A DNA stretch of 64,000 nucleotides, from positions 1,165,684 to 1,229,683 of the forward strand of contig JH720314.1 of the NCBI GenBank assembly GCA_000231825.2. The letters run 5' to 3'. The position numbers and the translations under genes were made by a program. Under the pieces are notes generated by a model that was not told where the DNA came from, ran no database searches, and saw nothing but the letters and a program-made list of their open reading frames with translations. Numbering within the stretch: the stretch's first letter is position 1; each line of letters begins with the position of its first letter. Shown piece after piece: positions 49,929 through 63,686 of the stretch. The DNA comes from Tetrahymena elliotti 4EA. Its lineage: Eukaryota; Ciliophora; Oligohymenophorea; Hymenostomatida; Tetrahymenidae.

Positions 49929-51164
49929 AAATTCAAAGATAAATATTGCATCAAAATAGATAGATCTAACTTATTGATCTGTTTTTGATGCATTTGAAAA
50001 AACGAAAAATATATTTGTAAAAATTTAAATAATTAAATCTAATTATAAATATTAAGATATTTACCAAATAATATAATCAGCAAAAATAATAATAATAATA
50101 ATAACCAATAAAATAAACAGCTTTATCTATAATTTTAGATTACAAAACTTTTCTTTATTCTATTCAAGTAAATGTATGGTGCTTCAACTTTCAATATATG
50201 CACAGCCTCTTAAAAAATATATTGAAATATCTTGTTCTTTGTTAATGATAAACAATTTTCGAGTCCAAATATTTCTTGGAAAATAAGGAAGTAACTCAAT
50301 AACTAATTATAAATTCTCATTATTATGACTAAAAACCAACCAATAAAAAAAATAAGTAATTAAGTAATAATAAACATCAAACAAAACATTGTATAAAATT
50401 AATATAAAGCTAAATAATATAAATAAGACTATATCTATGAATAAAATCTATTCTTAAAATATATTCATTCAATAATTTTATTAAATATACTGATAATAAT
50501 AATAAAAACAACTAACACAGAGAATATATTTTTAAGCAAAGCAAATTAACTAATATTTTTGAAACAATTAAGTAATTTTGTAATATAATTTAATCTATTC
50601 TTGTTATTATACACTATCTATCATATCATCCATACCTAATTCAAAATTTAATTTACTTTCATTAACTAAATTCACTTCTATTTTGTTTTCTCTTAATACT
50701 TCATTCAATCTCTTATTAATCAAAGCCCATATTTTAAAACAGTATATGGAAAAATCAAATTTAATTTAAAACTAAGATAAAATTCTTTGGAATAATTTAA
50801 ATATATTCACTTAATCACTTTAAGTATTTTATCTATTCTTATTAAATTTTTTATCAGAATTTCAAATTAACATTATTTCTAAAAACAGATTTATTTCTTT
50901 TTTGAATTTTTTTTGAGAAAGAAATTTAAATTTTTGCACTATACCTTTTTCTTAATAAAAAGTTACTCTGAAATTATGCATGTTATTTAGTAGAAATTAC
51001 ATTAATTATCATTCATTCAAAATTTTGTTGCAATTTATATTTGAAATTTATCAATCAATTAATCAATTTTTGAATAATATCTTTAATTTTCTTTGATACA
51101 TAACATAATTGCCAATATATCAAACATCTTGTAGCTCCACTTTCAATTTTAGGAAAATCAAGAT
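49929..51164. other. intergenic AT-rich spacer
   Basis: About 1.2 kb of A/T-rich DNA with an (ATA)n tract at 50086-50105. No gene seen. Confidence 0.45.
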
Positions 51165-53146
51165 ATGTATAATCAAGAAACAGATTCAAATAAGAGAAAA
51201 TAAAATGAAATCACCGAAAAATTTATTTTAGAGTTCACTCAAATCAAAAAAGATAGGGATGAGCTGCTCGAAAGAATGGAAAAAGCTCAAGTTAATTATA
51301 ACTAAGAAATAGTGAATGAAAAAGAAAAATATAAAAAGCTTCAATAAGAGAATTCTAAACTATCAAAATCTGTGAAAGAATTGAAAAATGAACTGCAAAA
51401 TTATGAGTCTAAGTTAACAAAAAAAGAAATGGAATGTGGAGAATTAAAAAAGAGAATTGACACTAAAGTGATTCTTGATGATAAAACTAAAGATAGAGAT
51501 ACCAATATTTTTATGAAATTTTTAGGTATAGTAATTCTGAATCTATTATAAATTATTATTTTTTTATGCTTTTCAAGGTCTATTTCATATTTTTAATTTA
51601 TTCTATTATATTACTAGGACGTAAGCCTGTAGCATCAAACAGTTAGGACTAAAAGCTTGTAACAATTTTAAACCATTTTGAAAACTAAAAAGAAAAGTTA
51701 GAAAAGGAAGTAATTTATTGGAAGAAAGAAGCTGAAGCTTTAAGAGAAACAATATTAGAATAAAGAGGAGAAAACAATAAACTGAGTGATGAAGAAAAGA
51801 ATAAATCAAGATTTTTTGAAAAAGTAAAAGAAGAATTAATGAATCAAATAACTCAACTTTAAGATGAAAAGGAGAGACTTTTAGATATAAATTTAAGATT
51901 AACTAAGAGTAATGATTCTATATAGAAAGATCATTCTGCTCTCTCAATAGCTCATACTGAAATGAAGGATTCATATAAACAGCTTAGAATAGATTACTAG
52001 AATTTAGTACACAAAAATTAAGAACAGTATCTCTAGTTCTAGAGCATAACCTCTGAAAAAAATATGAATAGTATTAATATGTAGCAATAACAAGAGCCAA
52101 ATTATAATGATGAAAATGTAAATTTGCAGAATATTGATCCTTACTAGAATAATATATCTTAGTAAAAGTTATTTGCTTAACCAGCATTATAAGAACCATA
52201 CCCATATTAAAATAATGCCAAACATATAAGAAGTAGATCAAAAACGCCAGAGTAAAGTAGCAGTAATAATGGATTATATGAAGACCACTAATAAAACTCT
52301 TCTTCAAAAAGAAGATCTGATCATAAGCTATTAGGAAATAGTGCTACTTCTTAGCAGACTTAATAAATAATTGTAGCTTAATAAGAAATAATTTAATAGT
52401 TATGTGATATTTATGCAGTAGAAAGTGAAGATGAGCTTGTCTAATGTGCACAAAAGACAGAATTAGTTATGTAAGCTATTCCTAAAATGGAATCTCTTCT
52501 GTAGTAAATAACAGAAATAGTCTTTGGTAATTCACACTAACCTCATGATAACTCAAATAAAAAAGAAAAGAATATTGATAAAATAGTCCCCATTCTTTTA
52601 AGTTGGAAGTAAGAAATAAAACTAATTGATTAATTTGTGATCTTTAAAGATAAGCTCTGTTAAGCTCTCCAATTAAATTAGGAGCATTCCACAGATAAAG
52701 ATATAATTCAGGCAATAGAAAATCTGAAAATACAACACAATAAATAAATGCAATAGCCATAACAAACTTAAGAGATTAAACAGTAAAAGTAGGTATTAGA
52801 ATTTATGAAACTTTTTGAAATCAGTGAAGATGATAATGTTCAGACTAAAATTAGTCAAATTTTCTTATAGCTTAGTGATATTTAAAGGTTTATAAAAATA
52901 ACCAAAAAGCTATTAGAGCTAGATGAAGAAATGAGATCTGAAGCATGCCTAACATATATTCTAAAGCTTCTTGAGAAAATGAAGCTGAATAAGTATAATG
53001 ACCCTGACCTTATAATGAAAATATAAAAAGCTTTAAAAGTTGACGATCCTGTTTAGATATTACCTAAAATAGAGATTTTATAAAAACACAATAAACTAAA
53101 TACATTAACAAACTCATCAAGCTCTTTAAAAAAAATATAATTGTGA
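51165..53146 (+). CDS. coiled-coil protein, Cep70-like C-terminus (629 aa)
   Basis: Two exons (51165-51525 and 51618-53146; 92-nt intron) join in frame to 629 residues. Residues 10-290 form a long coiled coil (ILEFTQIKKDRDELLERMEK and onward). The middle is Gln/Asn/Ser rich with an RSRSKTPEQ-like segment. The C-terminal 250 residues are helical: LLSWKQEIKLIDQFVIFKDK, LEFMKLFEISEDDNVQTKI, FLQLSDIQRFIKITKKLLEL and ACLTYILKLLEKMKL. The order of a coiled coil followed by a segment with F-x-K-L-F, N-V...K-I...L-x-D-I...K-x-L-L-x-L-D resembles vertebrate Cep70, a centrosome and basal-body component. This is a pattern match from memory and should be tested with a profile. A basal-body or cilium role would fit a ciliate. 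Confidence 0.7.
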
Positions 53147-53498
53147 AAAATGAACTCAAAAGTAAAATAATTATTGATATTAATGAACAGCAAGTAAATG
53201 AGTAAAAAAAATATTTTAATGCTTGACTTATTATTATCTGAATTAAAAATAACCTGATAACGTATTAACTAAAATATATACAACAACTAAATAACTACTT
53301 AAATAACTAACTAACAAATAAAAATAATTAACTGTATTTGCTATTCTGCATATATTATGTTGTGATCATATGTGATTTTATTCTATTCAAACACCACACA
53401 CATTATTTTGCAAGATGAAAATACATATTTTTATTTATTATTTATATTATTTTATTGCTAATATGGTCATTTTTAAAAAATTTTCTTCTATAGTTTAA
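53147..53498. other. convergent intergenic spacer
   Basis: About 350 bases between the stop codons of two convergent genes. A/T-rich, presumably holding both 3' processing signals. Confidence 0.5.
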
Positions 53499-56400
53499 TC
53501 AAGAATTTTTTTATTACTACAATTATTAATTCTATTCTATGTTCTGTTAAGAATTTTTAGGCAAATTTTGAGATTGTTACTAGTTTTAAGAATTTTGCTA
53601 TTGCTATAATTGTTATTAAGAGGTTTACTACTACTGTAATTGCTATTAAGTATTTTACTATAGCTATTATTGTTGTTGAGTATTTTACTACAGTTATTAT
53701 TGTTGTTAAGTATTTTACTAAAACTATTACTGTTGTTGTTGTTGCGATTATGAATTTTACTATTGCTATTATTGTTATTGCAAATTTTACTATTACTGCT
53801 ATTGTTGCTATTACTATAACTAAGAGTTTTGCTATTAAGGTTATGATTCTAAAACTTTAGAATTATTTTAGGAAACTTCTTAATTTAAATTTTGTTGTTA
53901 CTATGGCTTTTGCTATCCATTTTAACCATTCTAGTGTTCTTATTTCTAATTGTTGTTATGAATAGCATCACTGTTTTGTTGTGGTTGATGTTCAGATTGC
54001 TTTCTCTTTGCTTGTTAGTTCTCTGTATTATTTGCACCACCATTTTATTAATTAGCATTTTTATCTTAATTATTATTTAAGTGATTAGTATTCTCTTCTT
54101 GTTTTTTAATGCTTTAAGGACTATTTTGAATTGATCCTTGTTTTTGAACTTAAGAAACAGGATTTTTCTTTTAGTTGATTTGTGGTGAGTTTTAATTTTA
54201 TTGTTTATTTTAAGGAGAATTTTCAACAGATCCCTTGAATTCTTTGTTTTCATTTGCTTCATTGGTTATATTGATATTTTGATGATTCTCAAAATCATTA
54301 TTTTCGGAATGGATTTTTGAGTTATTTGCATCAATAATCTTTCTCTATCCATTTTTAGGAAGGTTTTTCTTTGAGTGGTCAGCATAAAGTTCATAGTCAT
54401 CTTCATCGTATTAATTATTATTTTAATACAAACTGTTTACATTAGTTTTACTTGAAACTGACTCAGCCTTATTCATAGCATCTCTCTTTTTAAGCTCAAC
54501 ACCAATACTGATGAGAATCATGTCCTCATCTGATTAATTATCAGAGTCTCTATCTATTTTTAAAAATTTTGGAATAAATAAACTTTTAAAATATTCTTTT
54601 TAAAAAAATTTACTTTTTTTCAAGTTAATTTTATCAACAACTCCAAAGAAGGAAATAGGTTTTTCATCTTTCTTGATATCGAATTCGAATTTCTTACAAC
54701 GAGATTGATTTTTTTCTGTACCAGCTAAAATATAATTACCTCTAGATGAAACTATTCTTAAATATTCAATAAAGCAGTTATTGTAATACCCAGAAATATT
54801 CTAGATATATTCAGGCCCTCTTAGTTTAAGAACTTTTTCTTAGAGATTTTCTGTTGATTTAGGGAAAAATCCATCAAGGACTACTTTTTCTCCATTTCTT
54901 AGCTTGTACTCAACTTATATTCCTTTTATTTACTCATCTTAAAACCAAACATTAATTTGTTAAATTTAATAGTCTTTAGATTCTGGTAATTCACTGCTAT
55001 TATCCCATGAGCAAGCAGTCTCAGATCCTACAGAGACACCTTTTTATTCTCTTCTGAACTCCTTCTTCATTTTCATATATAAACCGACATCCTTTAAACA
55101 CAAAAAATATTTTAATTTTTTGATTTATTTTAATCTTATAAAAATGAATCATGATCAAAATAATCTTTTTACTTGTCTGTTTCCTTTTATTGATTCCAAA
55201 ACCAAAGGCTGTAAAGCATTGTGCTTAGTTAATCTCTTAAGTTCATTTATTTTCATAATAGCAATATTTAACTCCTAAATAATTTCAAAGTTAATTAAAT
55301 TAAATCAAATAGATATAATTTATCAATTTAAATTTACTTTTTCTTTATCTCTAAGCCTTGAAAGAATAGTCTCTCTCTCAACATTAGCTTGCTTAATTTT
55401 GTTTGAAATATCTTCTAACTCTTTCTTTTAATTAGCTTCCAAATCTTACTTTTCTTATTTCTTTTTTTTGATATCATCATTCAATTTTTTGTAGGACTCA
55501 GCATTAATCTTTTAATATGTAATTAAAATATATTTTTAATTACAGTTATCGAAACTTTTAATAATCAAGTAAATAAATAATAGTTACTTCTATATCCCCA
55601 AGCTTTTTTTTCTTTTCTTTTTCTTGCTTTTCGTTTTATTTTTGGCGATTTTTATGGTTTTCAGAAATGAGATCTTAAAGGTTATCAAATCTGGTTTGAT
55701 TTAAAGTTGGTGAAATACCAAACTTTTCACATACTTCTTTATGTTTTTACTCAAGTGCAATTAAATATTAACATTACTTAGTCATTTCCTTTTCAATTTA
55801 TCTATCTTCCTTTCTTACGTCTTTAAGCAATCCTCTTAAACCAATAGCTTCTTCTTCTAAATCCTTGATTTCTTAAGCAGCTTCTCTCTCAGCTAAAATA
55901 GCTTCATTTTGAATCTTAATGTCTTCAAGCAATCTATTTTCTTTGATCAATTTTTAAAGCAACATTTACTTCTCTGTTATTTCATTTTTCATTTCTGTGA
56001 TTCTGTTTCATCAAAATTAAAAAATTAAAATTATGATTTTTTTTCAGATATTTATAGTCTATATAATTTTTACCTTTAGACATTTTGGTTGGAAGATTAT
56101 CTATCTTCAAGTATTTTAAGCTATCTTTGAGCCATAAATATCTTTTTGCTGATAATATCTAACTCTTTTTTAACTGGATCAACTATTTATAAACAGTCAA
56201 CATTTAATGACGCTTTTAAATTCTACAATGAAAAATACCTGGTTTCTCTTTCTTTTATGGAGCCTTCTTCTATTTTAAGGCTTCTATTTTTTCTTTAAGT
56301 ATTGAAGAAAGTTCTTCAATCTTAACTCTCAAATCATCATTATTTGATTTTAACCTTTCAGAAGCTTTTACTCTAAATATTAGAAACAAATAAATTATCA

Positions 56401-56700
56401 TATTATAAATATTTGTTTTATTATTATCAGTGATCAGCTGAAAATCTTCATAGACATTTTTAAGTTCTCATTAAAAAGAATATTATTATATTATTTATTT
56501 TGTAATTAAAAATGGGGAACAGTAGATTTAATTTAAGATCACTTTTTTAAAAATTATAATTACTATTCTTCGTATTGCTAATCTAATTTTGAGCATCTTT
56601 CGCAATCACTGTGAGAAGCTGCTTGTCCTTGCTTTCTATCCTCGATTACATGAGACACTGCAAGGTTGCTTTTATTATCTATTATGTTACTTTAACTCAT
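53499..56700 (-). CDS. coiled-coil protein with jacalin-like domain and poly-Q tail
   Basis: Minus-strand gene, ATG 56698-56700 (MSQSNIIDNKSNLAVSH) to TGA 53499-53501. Introns are inferred near 56460-56565, 56360-56440, 56065-56240 (complex), 56000-56065, 55515-55590, 55270-55345 and 55085-55180. The N-terminal half is a coiled coil with HSDCERCSKLDQQYEEQ at its start. Then a beta domain reads ETACSWDNSSELPESKDYQI, QINVWFQDEQIKGIQVEYKL and GPEYIQNISGYYNNCFIEYL followed by RIVSSRGNYILAG. The W-D, G-I-x-V-x-Y, E-x-I-x-x-I-x-G-Y-Y and S-S-x-G-x-x-x-x-G landmarks are those of a jacalin-like (mannose-binding-lectin-type) beta prism. An acidic linker follows, and the last 250 residues are almost entirely Gln, encoded mainly by TAA/TAG. 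The domain may mediate protein rather than sugar binding, since no signal peptide is present. Cellular role unknown. Confidence 0.75.
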
Positions 56701-57290
56701 CCTGGTAGTTTTATAAGTTGACTATTTTGCTTGAATTGAATTAATCGCGAAATAAGACTTGATGTTTTATGATTATTTATTTTGAAGGTTAATTTATTTA
56801 TAAAAATTATAAAACGCTGCTGGAATTAATATACATTATAATAAATATCAACCCAAACATAAAGTAATTATGAGTGTTTAATACTTACGATTTGATAAGG
56901 ACTATATAAAATATAAGGATAATTAAAATCTTTGCTTTAGTTTTAACAAAGATACTAGTTTTCGATAATTATGGTTGCGAAGTGAAACCTCCAAACCAAT
57001 ATTATATGTATTTATCATATAAAAGTTTAAATTTGAGGCTGGTACTCATAGTAATGTAATTTAGTTTTACATAAAATGTAAAATTGTTATTTATTATTCA
57101 CATGAAGCGACATTTAAAAAAAAATAAATTTAAATTAAAAAAATATTCTATATACAAAACAAATATTCTTAAATTATTACAAATAAATATTTATTTTCAA
57201 TCTTATAAAAATCCTAACCTAAATAAATTTAAAATCTATTTTTTTAATTTTTGATTAATTTCAAGTGCATGCATCCAAGTAGATATTTTC
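56701..57290. other. intergenic AT-rich spacer
   Basis: About 590 bases between two minus-strand genes, containing the promoter of the poly-Q gene. No coding signal. Confidence 0.45.
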
Positions 57291-59913
57291 TCATTTCTTT
57301 TTAGATTTTGACTTCTACTCTCCTTTATTTTTCTCGTTTTTCTTCTTCTTTTTATCTTACTCTGAGTCAGATGAATTACTTTTATCTTCATCATCACTAC
57401 TATTATCGCTGTCGCTATCACTACTGCTGGAATCGCTATCACTGCTGCTACTGCTGCTACTACTTTCTTCATTTTAGAGCATCTATTACACAGTTTACAT
57501 TTATTGTTCATATTACAATTTTTGCATTTCTTCCGTTTATTTTTTCAAGTGCTCACTTAATTTTTCTGTTAATGCACCTAAACCAATAGAAATAAAGAAG
57601 TTAATTGCAAAACGAGTATTTCTTGGGTGATCTATGGGAAACAAACCATTAAAGAACTCTTAATGCTCTTCTTTACTAAATCTCTCTTGTAAATTTTCAA
57701 GTCCAGTATTTTCACAAATCTATTTAATTTTATCAAAAATAAATTAAAAAAAATAACAAAAAATAAAATAAGATTACTTCCAATATTAAGTTTTTGATGA
57801 AAATACGAGAAGAAGCTGTAGTTGTTTCTTAAGTTAATGTGATACAGGCAAAAATACGCCAATCAATAGAGTCAGTGTAGAAAAGATGGGCATAAAACTT
57901 AGCTGAATTACGAATTTTAGCTGTTTCATAACGATGTATAGTTGAATAAAGCTCAACAAAACAAGACATAAATTTATCCTTATATAATTCAGTCATTTCA
58001 CAGAAACGTTAAGCAAGCAAACCGTAGAATTTCAAGTAAGTACGTTCATTCTAACAACATTCTATAATCATTTGACATATCTTTATAAATGGAAAAAACA
58101 AATTAAAATAAGCTCAATGATAATATTTGAATAGTTTAATTACTTCTTCTTCATGACCAACACCGAGACTCATTTTAAGAATTTTATGGGCACATTCTTC
58201 AAAGTCAACAGAACTCATAATAACGAGATAAATAGTTCTACGTAAATTAACTCTATCTTCATCAGTTAAATCTTTAATAACCATTTAATCTTAATTTTCA
58301 TCATCTTCTTATTCCTCTTCAATTCCTGTTTTGATCTGCTTTAAGTTAAGAATATTTTCTTCTCCCAAGATTTCTAACTTAATTTTTTCCCATTCTTATT
58401 CTGTTTTTTCATAATGTGGGTCAAACTTAAAAAGATTTTCATGGTCTTCTGGGTCTATCACATCAAGCAGTTCATAGTTATGTTCTATGACATCATCTTC
58501 TTCTACAAGATCGAGTTCTGGAATAACACCAGGATGATCCTTTTATATAAAACTACCTAATTAAAAAAATTTAAACAATCATTTATAATACCTTATATTT
58601 TGTTTTTCTGACAGCGAACAAGTGTTCAATACTATATTAAATTCTTCTTTCACACTCTCCTTCATGTAAAATACCTTTGAGTCTTTCAAAGATAGCATTA
58701 ACACCTTCTGGTGTAGAATCAGATAAAACTTATCCTGCTTCGATCATGAATTAACAAGCAAGATCTACTTTATCTTCATTAGGATCATCTAAGAGTAAAA
58801 ACATTAATTGTAATCCAACATAATCACTTAAAACTCTTTAATTTATCAAATGAGCTATCATTTTAATAGCTGCTTCACATACTAACTTATTATTTCTTTT
58901 ATATGATCTCTAAAATTGCAAAACAATTCTTCTAATAATAAGATCAACAATATCTGGCATCTTAGTATTTACAACTGCTATCAAAGCAGCATAGACATGA
59001 GTAAAGTTTGGGGAAGACTAGTAAGATAAAAATAATTTAAAAAAAATAGAATTTAAATAAAAAATATTACCAATTATGCCTTAATAATAGCTCTTGCAAA
59101 GAGACCTTTTCCTCTGATGAGGTTTTCATTAAAAAGTTCAACAATAACATTCTAAATGTTTGAAATGTTAATCTTTTTTAATTGAAACAGAATGATTAAT
59201 TTTTTCATTTATCAACAATAATTCAAAAATATTACTTTATTAACAATACCATTTATAGATTTACGAAGCAAATCCCACATCAATTTTTAATGTTCTTCAC
59301 TTTTATTATCATTTTATTTCATCATTTCTTCTTAAAGTAATCTCAATTTGTAAGGAGGTACGTAAACACCACCAGCTCTACCATTAGCAGGAGCAAAAAG
59401 CTCTAATGTTCTCTTTTCCTTGGCATCCTTTGCCTCTTATATAGCCTTTTCTCTTTCTTCTTATTACTTTTTATTATACTCAATGGTCAAAAATCCTACA
59501 TCTTCTTTTAGGGATGTAATTAAATCACTCTCATCAACTTTCTCTTTTTAATTTTTATTGCCTCCCTATCTCTCTTCTTTTGATATTTCTATCACAATTT
59601 CATTTTTATTTTTACCAAAATTCTTTTCAACTTCTTTTCTACTATCATATTTTTCATCTCTTTTACTATCCCTTTTATCATTATCCCTACTACGTTCGTA
59701 TCTACCAGATGTTTCTTTATCATTTTTATATCTGGATTTTTCAGCTGAACGAGATCTGCTTCTATTTTTATCATTTCTTGACTTGTAATTACTCTTTTAA
59801 TTTCTATCCTTATCGGTTGACGTACTACGAGACTTTTCATCTCTTTTTTTATTATTCTTTCTGTCTCTATCTCTAGACCTAGATTTATTTTTTTCTCTTT
59901 TATCTGATCCCAT
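57291..59913 (-). CDS. CWC22: pre-mRNA splicing factor CWC22
   Basis: Minus-strand gene, ATG 59911-59913 to TGA 57291-57293. The N-terminus is an Arg/Ser/Asp/Lys-rich RS-type region ([20 protein letters not shown]). It is followed by [20 protein letters not shown] and [20 protein letters not shown], the conserved entry to the MIF4G domain, then the HEAT-like helices [14 protein letters not shown] and [20 protein letters not shown]. Next comes [20 protein letters not shown], and the MA3 domain with [20 protein letters not shown]. The diagnostic C-terminal end reads [20 protein letters not shown] then [18 protein letters not shown], and a Ser/Asp-rich acidic tail closes the protein. Introns lie near 59032-59070, 59162-59238, 58545-58598 and 57722-57778. 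CWC22 binds eIF4A3 and escorts exon-junction-complex deposition in the spliceosome; its presence fits an intron-rich ciliate genome. Confidence 0.93.
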
Positions 59914-60892
59914 TTGTTTACTAAAAATATAATTAACTTAAAAATTAATCAATATTAAATTAAAATATCAAACTTGATTTATCTTTTTGTGATATAATAA
60001 ATACATAGACACTGCTTTATTATAAATTAAAACTAAAATCTTAAAAATTACATTAAATTAGATTTTTTATTATATTTAAATAAAAATTAAGTACTAAAAA
60101 AGAGTAGCTTAAATATTAACAAAATATAACACAAAATATTTCATTTTTAATTTCATCAAAATAAATTTTCTTCTATTAAAATTAAAGTAAATCTATTCTT
60201 AAGCAAAAGAAATCTAATTTAAAATTAAAAAGTTAAGGTAGACATGAACAAAAAAATTATTATGTTTCTTTTAAGTGTCAATTTAATATCTATTTTTTTA
60301 TAATTGAGATTATTGTTTTGTAAAAATTATTTTTAATGAACCCTAAACAGAGTAAAATTAATTTGTAAAATATGATCAGATGAAATTTTTTTAATTTTCA
60401 TTGAAAGTTATTTTTTCTTTTAGCTTTTCAAATCATAAAAAATTATAAATTCCAACAAATAAAAATGATATTTGTAATATGCTAATAAGATAAATTAAAA
60501 TTAAGAAACTTTTGCACATATGTTGCTTTTAAGAGAATCTATTACAATTAATAAAAATTAGCTTATTCTAATCAAATTATAACATAATATTTTCAAATTA
60601 TTATTACAGATTTTAATACATAAGTTGGCTTAGATTGTTTTAATAGCATTATCTATTTATTTAGTGAGAAAAATATTTTTTTAATTTATTTGATTTTAAG
60701 TTATTTTTCTTTTCCCTTTCAGTTTTTTAGTTTCTTCAAAATTTGTAATAATTTAAGCTGTAAATAATTAAAAATAAATAATCACTTTAAATAGGTAATA
60801 CGATAAGTTAAGAAATCACCACCATAATATATATCAGTCAATTCACAAAAATAAAAATTCATTAAATTTTAAGTAAAACTTTAATTTAAAAT
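59914..60892. other. intergenic AT-rich spacer
   Basis: Roughly 1 kb between the CWC22 start and the surface-antigen stop, both on the minus strand. It should contain the CWC22 promoter; nothing else seen. Confidence 0.45.
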
Positions 60893-62197
60893 TCAAACCA
60901 TCATGAGTGCTGCTATTACTAAAAAACTAATTTATTTTTAGCTTGATTCTATGGTTACATCATCAAAGTTTTTAGAAACACAAGTTCCTCCACTTATCCA
61001 AGAACAATTGGTAGTATCTGTAGTACAGCTTGCTTAACTTAAATTTGTGCAACTTACAGTGTTAGAACATGAAGCTGGAGTAGCGTTTTACCATTAACAT
61101 TCATTGGTAGTGCAAGTATTAGAGTCTGAGTATAAATTACATGTTCCTGGCTTATTAGCACAACTACCTGTTTAACTTTTTCGTTGACAAGTACTAGGAC
61201 TAGCATCACATTGAGGTAAGGTTTTATTTCCGCATTATGCATCCCCATCTTGACAGCCTGAATAAACAAAGTTACATCCTGCTGAAATGCAAGAAGTCTT
61301 ATCTAAATGAGTATGGTATGTACTCAAATCTTTAGGAGTACAGGTGAAAGAAAGATCAAAATATACACAGGTTAAAAAATTCCAGATTTGGGAGTAGAAT
61401 CGCAATCTGATTTACTTTTACCATTGCAGGTAGTTTGATTTTTAACACAATCACTCTCTGTATACTATTCACAATAAGTCTTAGAGTCACAATCAGTTTT
61501 TTTATTAATGGTAGTGCACTCTTTTTAACCGCACTCACTCCAAACAGAATCCCATTCACAATTTTAGTCTCCATTACATACTGGTTCATCATTATCATAC
61601 TTAGATCTGTAAGTATAAGATAAGATCTTGGCTGTACAGTACTCTTCGTTAATTTATATCTTGCAGTAAGGATCATTGGCATCACATTTATCTTAAGAGC
61701 AATACATATTCTTAAGTAACAGAATAATCGCAAGCAGAATTTGCTTAACAAGCTGATGCATTAGAGTTATCACAAGTTACAGCAGCAGGACTACTACAAA
61801 TTCCAGTTGCCTAGCAGTAAGATTAAGCAGTACAAGCAGATTCGTTAGGTTAAGATGAGCACCCATAACCAGATGTTTTGTCTACACATGTTTCTACTCC
61901 TGGAGTGTTTGTGCATATTGATGATGTTTGACAAAAATTTTATGGTAAACCACCACAATAACTTAGTTGATGAGAACAAGATTACTTAATTTCATTTGTA
62001 TATGTGCAAGTTCCTGTACAATCAGGTTATGATTTAGAGTTGCAACCAAAATCTTAATTAATGCACTTATCTTTTATGTTGTCTGCTTTCCACGAGCAGT
62101 TCTGATTAGAAATACATTAAGAATCTGTATTTAAGGAACTACAACCACAGTAAATACTAGAAATGAATAATAATGACAGAATTAATTTTTTGTCCAT
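60893..62197 (-). pseudogene. Cys-rich, GPI-anchored-type surface antigen with two frameshifts
   Basis: Minus-strand gene from ATG 62195-62197 (signal peptide MDKKLILSLLFISSIYCG) to TGA 60893-60895. It encodes dense Cys repeats with spacing such as CISNQNCSWKAD, CTGTCTYT, CGGLPQNFCQTSSICTN, CDSKTYCEQYTESDC, CTTNECQWQNATPASC, and ends IESSQKQISFLVIAALMMV, a small-residue site plus hydrophobic tail typical of a GPI-attachment signal. This is the layout of ciliate immobilisation-antigen-like surface proteins. The frame slips by +1 near 61701-61712 and back by -1 near 61370-61382, so the middle 110 codons lie in another frame yet still encode a sensible Cys-rich sequence. No acceptable intron repairs either site. 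The second slip is at a run of six T (complement), so a sequencing or assembly error is possible; otherwise this is a recent pseudogene. Confidence 0.75.
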
Positions 62198-63633
62198 TCT
62201 TTCTTATTTGAGTAAATTTGTTTTTGTTTGTATCTTTTTTTTATTTTAATTTGATTTGATTCCTAATAGCCAATAAATTTCTATTTAAATGTAACCTATT
62301 GAGAACAAATAATAATATTAGCTAATAGCAATATGAAATTAATATTAAAATTATACATCATAAGACACTTTATACTTTTTTGCCAATCAAATGAAATGAT
62401 TTACATCAAGAAATATTTAGCTTCATTTAATAGCATTTCCAATTCATTCTATTTTCAATAACTTGCAACAGTGTAGTAAAACTTAAGTCATTAATATTTA
62501 ATAAAATATAAATTTAGTGAGATCATAATATTGTTTTTATTACCATAAAAGGCTGACTGAATAAAAAATTTAATTAAATTTCCTTTTTTAAGACCAAATA
62601 TTATTGTCGTTTTGTTTTGTTTGAATTATTTCTGAGATCAAATTAATAAAATTTAAAGTAAGAAATTTAGAAGCAATGAATAAAAATAATACTTTCATAG
62701 ACTTTCAAACTATGGTCTGTTTAAATATGCTGATTAAAATTAAATTAATTGAATTTTCTCATAAAAACTCAACCTTATTGTTTTGTCTTTTTAATGTAAT
62801 CTTGGTTAGATTCAAAAATTCTAAATTTAGAAATTTGAAGCTGTAAAATAAAACCAAAAATATACTTTTTAAAAAATTTCTTTAATATTTGATTGTTAAT
62901 TATTGTGGTAGTCATAAACTTTATCAAGACTTTTAATTTTCTTTTTTTTAGTAACCAAGAATAAATATCTTTATTGTTTATTTTTTCATAGAAATAAATA
63001 CCTAGCGATTAAATTATGAAATAATTTACTAAAATATAACTAGATGAAATAGGTGAGTGTGATCTACTATTTCAATTTCAAAGAATAAATAAACTGAAAA
63101 TTAAGAAGAAAATATTTTTTTATCTAATGATAAAAAATTTTCAAAAAAAGATGAAAGTTTAAGTTGTACAGAAAAATGTATTTTATCTTATTAATCTCGA
63201 TTTTGGTTTTAATGTGTCTTAATTAATATGAGAAAGTCAATCAAACATGGTAAAAAAATATTAATTTAAAAAAGTTATTTGTTCTAATATGAATATTAGG
63301 GTTTCATTCGATCTTAAGATTTAATTTTTATTTTTTCTCACTTAAAAATGAATGCTATAATTAAATAAATAGTGAACGAATATGCTAAATTTAAAATAAT
63401 CCTTAAGAAACAAAAAAGTTAGTAATATTTATTATAATTTTTTTTTTGATAAATTAAAATCAAAATATTGAAGAAATACCTAAAAAAACTATTTTGTTTA
63501 ATAAAATTATTTGTTTTCTAATCATATTTGAATATTAAAAATCCAAGATGATTTTAAGGTTTAGTAAAATTGAAAAATAAATAAATAATTTGTTTTTAAA
63601 TTCAACTAAATTTACTTTTTTATTTACTAATTA
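62198..63633. other. intergenic AT-rich spacer
   Basis: About 1.4 kb upstream of the antigen gene and before the tRNA repeat. No gene recognised. Confidence 0.45.
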
Positions 63634-63686
63634 ATTTAAAATTTGAATGACCTGGGTCTCATTTTTTGTTTAACTATTTCAAGTCT

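Noticed and set aside
53892..54080. A hydrophobic Leu/Ile-rich plus-strand frame that looks like a membrane protein.
   Set aside because: It is the antisense of the poly-Gln/Asn tail of the minus-strand gene; complements of CAA/TAA/AAT give Leu, Ile and Val codons.
59558..59876. Plus-strand Ser/Leu/Phe-rich frames.
   Set aside because: Antisense of the RS-rich N-terminus of CWC22.
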